DNA of 5,854 nt from NCBI GenBank assembly GCA_947629735.1, contig CANREX010000096.1:1-5854 (forward strand), read 5' to 3'. Positions 1-5,118 of this stretch are shown here, piece after piece. The notes beneath the pieces were generated by a model, which had not been told where the DNA came from, made no database searches, and saw only the letters and a list, made by a program, of their open reading frames with translations. The stretch comes from an uncultured Clostridia bacterium. GTDB lineage: Bacteria; Bacillota; Clostridia; Christensenellales; Borkfalkiaceae. Made by a program: the position numbers and the translations under genes. How positions within the stretch are numbered: the first letter of the stretch is position 1; each line of letters starts with the position of its first letter.

Positions 1-706
1 CGTAAGTCCCCGCCACCCGTACGCGGGCGAGCTCGTATTTGCGGCGTTTTCGGGATCTCACCAGGACGCTATCGCAAAGGGAATGGCGTTCAGGAAAAAG
101 ACGGGAAGAACGCTTTGGGACGTCCCCTATCTTCCCATAGACCCCAAGGACGTCGGCAGGGAGTACGAAACGGACGTCATCAGAATAAATTCGCAGTCGG
201 GCAAGGGCGGCGTGGGATACGTGCTTTCCAGCAATTACGGCATAGAGATGCAGCGCAAGATGAAAGAGGACATGGGTTACAGGGCAAAGCGCGTCTCAGA
301 CGAAAAGCACAAGGAGTTGAAGCCAGCGGAAGTCTATAAAATCTTTACGGAAAGCTACATAACGCCGAGGGGCAGGTTTGATATCCCCGAGTGCCATTTC
401 AGACAGGCGGACGGCATAGAAGCCACCGTCACTATCGAGGCGAAAGGGCAAAAGCGGGTGGAGGTTTCAAGCGGCAACGGCAGGCTCGACGCCGTGTCCA
501 ACGCGATAAAGCGGGCGTTCGGCATAAATTACAACCTCACGGGCTACGAACAGCACGCATTGGGCGACGGCTCGCGTTCGAGCGCTATCTCGTACGTCGG
601 CGTGGAGAGCGACGGCAAAATATTCTGGGGCGCGGGCGTGGACGAGGACATAATAAAAAGTTCCTATAAAGCGCTTGTCTCCGCGGTAAACAACATGCTC
701 TCTTAA
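1..706 (+). CDS. leuA: 2-isopropylmalate synthase, C-terminal part (partial at left edge)
   Basis: LeuA condenses acetyl-CoA with 2-oxoisovalerate in the cytoplasm, the first committed step of leucine synthesis. The frame is open from base 2 and gives 234 visible residues ending at TAA (704-706); the N-terminal catalytic TIM barrel lies outside the window. The visible start reads SPRHPYAGELVFAAFSGSHQ, followed by WDVPYLPID (visible residues 39-47) and SQSGKGGVGYVL (about 64-75). I recognise these as the linker region of the longer, yeast-like class of isopropylmalate synthases. Residues from about 135 to the end form the LeuA regulatory (allosteric, leucine-binding) domain, with SGNGRLDA where the family usually has GNGP, and GDGSRSSAISYV near 188-199. 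That domain implies leucine feedback inhibition, by family knowledge. The homologous citramalate and homocitrate synthases are less likely given these linker motifs. The first internal ATG (83) is not the real start, because homology continues upstream of it. Confidence 0.93.
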   Translation, partial: VSPRHPYAGELVFAAFSGSHQDAIAKGMAFRKKTGRTLWDVPYLPIDPKDVGREYETDVIRINSQSGKGGVGYVLSSNYGIEMQRKMKEDMGYRAKRVSDEKHKELKPAEVYKIFTESYITPRGRFDIPECHFRQADGIEATVTIEAKGQKRVEVSSGNGRLDAVSNAIKRAFGINYNLTGYEQHALGDGSRSSAISYVGVESDGKIFWGAGVDEDIIKSSYKALVSAVNNMLS

Positions 707-734
707 AGTGTTATGCCTTATTGTGACATCTTCG

Positions 735-763
735 AAGTCAACGGCGTATCGTTGTGTTGACTT
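735..763. repeat. 8-bp inverted repeat overlapping the lgt -35 box
   Basis: AAGTCAAC (735-742) and GTTGACTT (756-763) are perfect inverted copies separated by 13 bases. The right arm contains the TTGACT -35 element (757-762). It could be an operator for a dimeric regulator or a weak RNA hairpin at the end of the leuA transcript. There is no clear T-run after it, so I do not call it a terminator. The repeat itself is seen directly; any role is inference. Confidence 0.4.
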
Positions 764-785
764 TGGCGCGCATAAGTGTTAGAAT
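757..785 (+). promoter_or_regulatory. Extended -10 sigma-A-type promoter for lgt
   Basis: The -35 box TTGACT (757-762) and the -10 box TAGAAT (780-785) each match the vegetative consensus at five of six positions and are exactly 17 bases apart. TG at 777-778, one base before the -10 box, makes it an extended -10 promoter. Transcription would start near 792, about 64 bases before the lgt ATG, so the hairpin at 817-836 would lie inside the leader. It is the best promoter in the window and gives the lgt group its own start, independent of leuA. Confidence 0.75.
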
Positions 786-816
786 ACAGTGAAAGAACAT
801 CAGACGGAGGCGTTTT

Positions 817-836
817 CCCGCTTTTTGCGGGTTTTT
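817..836 (+). terminator. Short terminator-like hairpin in the lgt leader
   Basis: CCCGC (817-821) pairs with GCGGG (827-831) around a TTTTT loop, and TTTTT follows at 832-836. GCG (810-812) and CGC (837-839) could add a three-pair outer stem across a T-rich internal loop. The hairpin is followed by T only on the + strand. It may end leuA read-through 111 bases after the leuA stop, attenuate the lgt transcript, or both. The stem is short, so efficiency is uncertain. Confidence 0.45.
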
Positions 837-855
837 CGCACGGAGGTAAAGCAAA

Positions 856-1755
856 ATGGTTGACGGAGCTTTATTCCATATAGGAAGCCTGAGCGTCTAT
901 CCCTACGGGATATGTATGGCTCTCGGGTTGGTATGTTGTTTTGCGTTTCTGCTCTTTACGATGACGAAGCGCAATTTCAACGAGGAAGCGATAGATAAAA
1001 TACTCTTTCTCGGCGTGTTTGCGGCGGGCTTCGGCATATTTATGGCGATGGTTTTTCAGGCGATGTACGATTTCATCGCAGACCCTTCCAAGGGCTTCGA
1101 TTTGAGCGGCTCGATGACCTTCCAAGGCGGCTTGATAGGCGGCGTCGTGGGGTTTGTGGCGGTGTGGAATCTCTACGTTTTCGTCATCGCGCCCCGCGCC
1201 AAGTCAAAACTTCTGAGCAACAACATGAACGCCTCGCTCTCAGACGCGCTTCCCTTTATCCCGATAGGCATAACGATAGCGCACGCGTTCGGAAGACTTG
1301 GCTGCACGTTCGCGGGCTGCTGTCACGGCGCAAAGACGGACGCGTGGTACGGCATTTGGATGTACACCAACGAATTCGGACACGCAAAAGTCGTTCCCAC
1401 GCAGCTTTTCGAGTGCATTTTCCTCGTATTTTTGGCTGCGATAATGATAGTGCTCTACTTCAAGTTCAAATTCAACTATAATTTCGGGCTGTACGCGATA
1501 GCTTACGGGATATGGCGGTTCGTGATAGAATTTTTCCGCGACGACTACCGCGGCACATTCGTCGGCGGGCTCACGCCCTCGCAGTTCTGGTCGATAATCA
1601 TGGTGGTTGTCGGCATAGGATATTTCTTCCTGCAATATTTCCTGCTTTCGAAGTTCATGAAGCACCCCGAGCTGCAACCTTCCGTCCGCGAAAGAGACAA
1701 AAACAAGGACGACGACAAGGGCGAAAAAGCCGCCGAGGGCGAATCCGAGGGCTGA
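856..1755 (+). CDS. lgt: Divergent Lgt-family prolipoprotein diacylglyceryl transferase
   Basis: Lgt moves diacylglyceryl from phosphatidylglycerol to the lipobox cysteine of prolipoproteins at the cytoplasmic membrane. This 299-residue protein has the family layout: an N-terminal IGSLSVYPYGI segment, about seven hydrophobic segments (roughly 12-36, 48-69, 91-113, 132-146, 185-203, 209-226, 243-265), GRLG at 146-149, PTQLFE at 181-186, WRFVIEFFR at 220-228 and a final GLTPSQFWS helix start at 238-246. Two signatures are unusual. FQGG at 89-92 has Gln90 where classical Lgt has the conserved histidine (E. coli His103), and the GRIGNFINGE-type motif reads GRLGCTFAGCCHG (146-158), with three cysteines. 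The tail from about 271 is hydrophilic and rich in Lys, Asp and Glu. GGAGG (842-846) lies 9 bases before the ATG. Membership of the Lgt fold family is well supported; the exact lipid-transfer activity is less certain. Confidence 0.8.
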   Translation: MVDGALFHIGSLSVYPYGICMALGLVCCFAFLLFTMTKRNFNEEAIDKILFLGVFAAGFGIFMAMVFQAMYDFIADPSKGFDLSGSMTFQGGLIGGVVGFVAVWNLYVFVIAPRAKSKLLSNNMNASLSDALPFIPIGITIAHAFGRLGCTFAGCCHGAKTDAWYGIWMYTNEFGHAKVVPTQLFECIFLVFLAAIMIVLYFKFKFNYNFGLYAIAYGIWRFVIEFFRDDYRGTFVGGLTPSQFWSIIMVVVGIGYFFLQYFLLSKFMKHPELQPSVRERDKNKDDDKGEKAAEGESEG

Positions 1756-1783
1756 AAAAGGTATAACAAAATTTAATTTCCAC

Positions 1784-1825
1784 AAACTCCTGTTACGGCA
1801 GTAATTGCCCGAACAGGAGTTTTTT
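1784..1825 (+). terminator. Intrinsic terminator after lgt, merged with the spoVT ribosome binding site
   Basis: AAACTCCTGTT (1784-1794) pairs perfectly with AACAGGAGTTT (1812-1822), an 11-pair stem. An inner GGCA/TGCC stem (1797-1800 with 1806-1809) closes a GTAAT loop. A run of six T (1820-1825) follows the GC-rich part of the 3' arm. It sits 28 bases after the lgt stop and ends one base before the spoVT ATG, so it would both end lgt transcripts and hold the spoVT Shine-Dalgarno sequence in a stem. Confidence 0.75.
1815..1819 (+). promoter_or_regulatory. spoVT ribosome binding site inside the terminator stem
   Basis: AGGAG lies 7 bases before the ATG at 1827, and the spacer is the terminator's own T-run plus one A. 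In the folded hairpin these five bases pair with CTCCT (1787-1791), so a transcript that reads through from lgt would have this site hidden. The placement is seen directly; translational control is inferred. Confidence 0.65.
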
Positions 1826-1826
1826 A

Positions 1827-2372
1827 ATGAAAGCAACGGGAATTGTAAGAAGAATAGACGAGTTGGGCAGGGTGGTTATCCCCAAGGAGATAAGGAGCAC
1901 CCTCCGTTTGAAGAGCGGCGATCCATTGGAAATTTTTACCGACAGGGACGAGCTTATGCTCAAAAAATACTCCCCGATAGCCTCGCTCGAAAAGTTTGCG
2001 GAGGGCACGGCTAAGAGCCTCAGCGATTTATCGGGTCACCTCGCGCTCGTGTGCGACACGGACGAAGTCTTGCACGCGTCGGGCAGCGGAAAGAGAGACG
2101 TCAGCGGCAAGAGCCTTTCCGCCGCTATGGATAAAATAATGCAGGAAAGGCGCAGTTATATCGCCAATTTGTCGGAAGGCGGGGACGTCGTGCCCATCTG
2201 CGAGGGGGAGGAAAACGCCGTCACCGCGCAGATAATAGTGCCGATAGTGGTAGGCGGAGATTGCCTCGGCGCGGTCGCGCTTCTCTCCACGGAACAGGGC
2301 GCGAAGATGGAAGCGGGCGCGTGCAAGCTCGCCCAGCTCTCCGCGACGATACTTGCAACGCAGTTCGAGTGA
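1827..2372 (+). CDS. spoVT: Stage V sporulation protein T, AbrB-type transcription regulator
   Basis: SpoVT is a DNA-binding regulator which in Bacillus subtilis tunes sigma-G-dependent gene expression in the forespore. The 181 residues match the usual length of about 178. Residues 1-50 form the AbrB/SpoVT swapped-hairpin DNA-binding domain, with the hallmark stretch GIVRRIDELGRVVIPKEIR (5-23) followed by LRLKSGDPLEIF. Residues from about 55 to 181 form a GAF-like domain, including the VTAQIIVPIVVGGDCLGAVAL strand region (132-152). The AbrB family also contains shorter regulators (AbrB, Abh), but the C-terminal GAF-like domain and the downstream yabM-yabN neighbours favour SpoVT. The start is fixed by AGGAG 7 bases upstream. 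No convincing promoter of its own is visible. SpoVT-like proteins also occur in non-sporulating Clostridia, so this gene alone does not prove spore formation. Confidence 0.93.
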   Translation: MKATGIVRRIDELGRVVIPKEIRSTLRLKSGDPLEIFTDRDELMLKKYSPIASLEKFAEGTAKSLSDLSGHLALVCDTDEVLHASGSGKRDVSGKSLSAAMDKIMQERRSYIANLSEGGDVVPICEGEENAVTAQIIVPIVVGGDCLGAVALLSTEQGAKMEAGACKLAQLSATILATQFE

Positions 2373-2405
2373 GCGGAAAATAAGCTGTAAAGCGCAGTCG
2401 TCATC

Positions 2406-3770
2406 ATGAAAAAGCAGGGTTATATAAAGGGCGCGCTGATAATATCGGCGGGTGGTTTTATTTCAAAGGCGCTGGGCGCGCTGTACCGCATACCCCTCGT
2501 CGCGTTTTTGGGCGGCACGGGAATGGGGATATATCAGATGGTCTATCCGCTGTACTGCATACTTCTGACCGTCTCCGCAAGCGGGATACCCACAGGCATA
2601 GCGCGTATAATATCCTCGGGAGAGGGCTATGGAGCGGAAAGAAAGGCGTTTTATCTCTACGGCGGAATAGGGCTGATAGGGTCTTTGATAATGTTCGCCT
2701 TTTCGGGCTTGCTCGCAAAGGCGCAGGGCGAGCCCGCCGTCGCAAAATGCTGTATCGCGCTGTCGCCGTCAGTGTTTTTCGTCGCGCTGATATCCATTGT
2801 GCGCGGATATTTTCAGGGCAAGGGCAACATGTATCCGACGGCGTTCACGGAAGTCGCGGAACAGATAATAAAGGTGGCGGTCGGCGTTGCCCTCGCGGGC
2901 ATGTACAGGGGCGACGTGGCAAAGGCGACAGCCGCGGCGGTGTTCGCCGTGACCGTGAGCGAAGTCATAACCTGCGCGTTTGCGATTGCATTGTACGCGG
3001 GAGGGAGAAGTCCCAAAAAGCCCCTCTATAAAACTTACGGTGTGAGCGCGAAATCGATTTTCGCCTACACCGTGCCGCTCACACTGACGGCGATAGCCCT
3101 GCCCGCGAGCCAGCTTGCCGAAAGCATAGCGATAGTAAACCTCTTGCGCGGCTCTGTGGAAAACGCAACCGCGCTGTACGGCATATATTCGGGCTGCGCG
3201 GTGACGATAATCAACTTGCCCGTCTCGATAAGTTACGGGCTCGCGGCGGCGAGCGTGCCCCGCATTTCCCCGCTCGCCGCCGCGGGCGATATTGACGGAG
3301 CGAAAAAGATAGTGCGCAAATCGCTTTTTTACACTCTGCTCATATCAATTCCGAGCGCCGTCGCTCTGTATATATTCGCGCCCCTCGCCGCGCGGCTGCT
3401 GTTTTCCTCGCTGAAAGGGGAGGAAAGCGCACTGCTCGTCACCCTTGTAAGGATAATGGCGGTAAACGCGGTGACGTCCTCATTGGTGCAGACGACTTCC
3501 GCGTGCTTGACGTCGCTCGGCAAGCCTCTTTTCGGCACGGTCACGCAGTGGTCGACCTGTATTTTGCGCGTCGGAGTGTCGGCGGCGCTCGTCGCTTTCA
3601 CCCCGCTTTCCGTGATAGGCGTGGCGATTTCCGCAAATTGCAGTTATTTGGTTGCGGTAATTCTCAATTTGTGCTATATTAAAGCGGTAAAGAAAAGTGA
3701 GGTCAACGCAAATGTCGATAACGCTGATAGGATTGGGAATAAAGCGAGGGGACTTGACAAAATCGGCTGA
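2406..3770 (+). CDS. yabM: SpoVB/YabM-type MOP-superfamily flippase (polysaccharide/lipid-linked precursor export)
   Basis: The protein is a polytopic membrane protein of the MOP superfamily group that includes SpoVB, YabM and MurJ, thought to flip lipid-linked envelope precursors across the membrane. Family signatures are clear: SKALGALYRIPL (20-31), GMGIYQMVYPLY (39-50), SGIPTGIARI (59-68), RGYFQGKGNMYPTAFTEVAEQI (133-154, the strongest match) and VPRISPLAAAGD (284-295). About 12 hydrophobic segments can be counted up to residue 424, followed by a hydrophilic tail. At 454 residues it is shorter than typical SpoVB/YabM proteins (about 510-540), so the last one or two helices may be missing. 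The position between spoVT and yabN suggests a YabM orthologue. The ATG at 2406 is the only usual start codon between an in-frame stop at 2388 and the family signatures, but it has no recognisable Shine-Dalgarno sequence. The last 59 bases overlap mazG. The substrate cannot be read from the sequence. Confidence 0.88.
   Translation: MKKQGYIKGALIISAGGFISKALGALYRIPLVAFLGGTGMGIYQMVYPLYCILLTVSASGIPTGIARIISSGEGYGAERKAFYLYGGIGLIGSLIMFAFSGLLAKAQGEPAVAKCCIALSPSVFFVALISIVRGYFQGKGNMYPTAFTEVAEQIIKVAVGVALAGMYRGDVAKATAAAVFAVTVSEVITCAFAIALYAGGRSPKKPLYKTYGVSAKSIFAYTVPLTLTAIALPASQLAESIAIVNLLRGSVENATALYGIYSGCAVTIINLPVSISYGLAAASVPRISPLAAAGDIDGAKKIVRKSLFYTLLISIPSAVALYIFAPLAARLLFSSLKGEESALLVTLVRIMAVNAVTSSLVQTTSACLTSLGKPLFGTVTQWSTCILRVGVSAALVAFTPLSVIGVAISANCSYLVAVILNLCYIKAVKKSEVNANVDNADRIGNKARGLDKIG
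3652..3680 (+). promoter_or_regulatory. Possible internal extended -10 promoter for mazG-dus
   Basis: TATATT (3675-3680) matches the -10 consensus at five of six positions and is preceded by TGC (3672-3674), an extended -10 motif. TTGCGG (3652-3657), three of six for -35, is 17 bases upstream. Transcription would start near 3687, about 25 bases before the mazG ATG. The stretch is noticeably AT-rich compared with the surrounding gene. It lies inside the flippase coding region, so a chance match is possible. Confidence 0.35.
3699..3703 (+). promoter_or_regulatory. Ribosome binding site that decides the mazG start
   Basis: GAGGT lies 8 bases before the ATG at 3712. The longer in-frame start at GTG 3697 overlaps this site and has no Shine-Dalgarno sequence of its own. 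Starting at 3712 puts the family's hydrophobic first strand (MSITLIGLG) right at the N-terminus. Confidence 0.6.
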
Positions 3771-5118
3771 AAACGCGCTTTTCGCCGCCGATGAGATAAT
3801 AGCCCGCACGTCGCAAACCGAGTCGTTCGGCAATCTCGAAGGGTACAAAGTCCGCACCCTCGACGAAATTTTTTCAAAGAGCCGCAACTTCGATACGCTC
3901 AACAAAAATCTCGCGAAAGAGGTGCTGCGCGCGGGCAAGGACCGCAACGTCTGCTACTGCGTGGACGGCGCGGTCAGCGAGGACGAAGCCTGCAAGATAA
4001 TTCTTTCAAAGCGCAAAGGCGCGCGAGTGTGCGAGGGAGTTTCCCGCATTTCCGCGATAAAAAACGCCGCAAAGCTGAAAAATTCCGCGGCGACGTGCCT
4101 CTCCGCATATCAGATACGCACTCTCAAAAGCTGCCGCGCGGCGGTTGTCTATGATATAGACGACTTCTACGCCGCCACCGAGGTAAAAGCGGTGCTTTCC
4201 GATCTGTTCGGAGAGGAGAGTTTTTGTTCGTTCGTGCGCGGCGAAAAGGCAAAAAGGGTGCGCGTTTACGAGATAGACAGGCAGAAAAAGTACGATTTGA
4301 CGTGCGCCGTCGCGATAGATGAGGAAGATTTCCTCAAAAAGCAGCGGTATGATTTTTCCGACCTCGTACATATGATAGAGCTCTTGCGCGCCCCGAACGG
4401 CTGTCCTTGGGACAGGGTGCAGACGTGCGAAAGCATAAAGGGCAACGCCATAGAGGAAGCGTACGAGCTGGCGGACGCCATCGAGCACGGCGACGACGAC
4501 GCGATAATGGAAGAGACGGGAGACGTCCTCTTGCAGGCGGCGTTCCATTCGCTCATGAAGAGCGAGCAGGGCGCGTTCAACGCCAACGACGCGATAACGG
4601 GCGTCGTCAAAAAACTGATATTCCGCCATTCGCACATATTCGGCGACGACAAGGCGAAAAACGAGAGCGAAGCCCTCGGCGTGTGGGATAAGAACAAGGC
4701 GGCGGAAAAGAACCAGACGACCTTCGGCGAAAGCGTGCTCGCCGTTCCCAAAAACATGCCCGCCTGCATGCGCGCGCAGAAGGTCGGCAAGCGCGCGGGA
4801 AAGAGCGGCATGGACTTCTTATCACCCGTCTCCGCAAGCGAAAAGCTGTGGGAAGAGGTGACGGAAATGGTGGAGGCGCTGAAATCGGGCGATAAAGATG
4901 CGACTTTCGACGAAGCGGGCGACGTGCTGTTTGCCGCCGTCAACACCTGCCGCCTTGCGGGCGTGGACTGCGAACAGGCGCTCGCCGCCGCAGTGGACAA
5001 GTTCACAAAGCGGTTTGTCGAGTGTGAAAAACTCATAATTTCCGAGGGCAAAAACATCACCGACCTCGACGAGTTGGAGCTCGATTATTATTGGGCGCGT
5101 GCGAAAAATGCAACTTAA
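3712..5118 (+). CDS. mazG: YabN-type protein: tetrapyrrole-methylase-like domain fused to MazG nucleotide pyrophosphohydrolase
   Basis: MazG hydrolyses nucleoside triphosphates to monophosphate and pyrophosphate, a cytoplasmic house-cleaning activity. The 468-residue protein has the YabN layout. Residues 1 to about 215 resemble a SAM-dependent tetrapyrrole methylase, with SITLIGLG at the start and ARTSQTES (31-38). From about 216 come two MazG repeats. The first opens with LLRAPNGCPWDRVQT (224-238) and carries the metal-binding EExxE at 248-252 and ExxD at 268-271 (EETGD), then KLIFRHSHIFGD (301-312). The second has EExxE at 381-385 and ExxD at 401-404 (DEAGD). Both sites look intact, so hydrolase activity is expected. 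The methylase half is degenerate: GLGIKRGD (7-14) replaces the usual GLGPGD, and VDGAVSEDE (84-92) stands where a VPGHP-type loop is expected. The ATG at 3712 is preferred over GTG 3697. The gene overlaps the flippase gene by 59 bases and dus by 11. Confidence 0.92.
   Translation: MSITLIGLGIKRGDLTKSAENALFAADEIIARTSQTESFGNLEGYKVRTLDEIFSKSRNFDTLNKNLAKEVLRAGKDRNVCYCVDGAVSEDEACKIILSKRKGARVCEGVSRISAIKNAAKLKNSAATCLSAYQIRTLKSCRAAVVYDIDDFYAATEVKAVLSDLFGEESFCSFVRGEKAKRVRVYEIDRQKKYDLTCAVAIDEEDFLKKQRYDFSDLVHMIELLRAPNGCPWDRVQTCESIKGNAIEEAYELADAIEHGDDDAIMEETGDVLLQAAFHSLMKSEQGAFNANDAITGVVKKLIFRHSHIFGDDKAKNESEALGVWDKNKAAEKNQTTFGESVLAVPKNMPACMRAQKVGKRAGKSGMDFLSPVSASEKLWEEVTEMVEALKSGDKDATFDEAGDVLFAAVNTCRLAGVDCEQALAAAVDKFTKRFVECEKLIISEGKNITDLDELELDYYWARAKNAT

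Noticed and set aside
83..706. A complete 207-residue protein starting at ATG 83
   Set aside because: The same frame is open to the left edge and the residues before Met (SPRHPYAGELVF and onward) are conserved LeuA sequence, so this is an internal methionine of a truncated gene.
724..740. TGAC...GTCA with a central CTTCGAAG palindrome as a leuA terminator
   Set aside because: The two pairings exclude each other, the stems are only 4 pairs, and no T-run follows.
1739..1767. Sigma-A promoter for spoVT using TATAAC (1762-1767)
   Set aside because: The -10 box is good, but the base positions 17 upstream (GCGAAT) do not resemble a -35 box and there is no extended -10 TG. A transcript from it would also carry the whole terminator hairpin.
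1240..1836. Minus-strand open frame (198 codons) opposite lgt
   Set aside because: It shadows the Lgt coding region and runs across the lgt terminator. It has no family motif and no plausible ribosome site.
3697..3711. GTG at 3697 as the mazG start
   Set aside because: It would add MRSTQ before the first conserved strand and overlaps the GAGGT that serves ATG 3712.
3480..3947. Minus-strand open frame (155 codons) across the flippase-mazG junction
   Set aside because: It spans two clearly coding regions on the other strand, and its composition looks like a reverse-frame shadow.
4266..5060. Long minus-strand open frame (264 codons) opposite mazG
   Set aside because: It is the antisense of the MazG coding region, rich in Ser and Ala as expected from reverse reading of Glu/Asp/Ala/Lys codons, with no recognisable domain. 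The + strand frame has complete MazG motifs.
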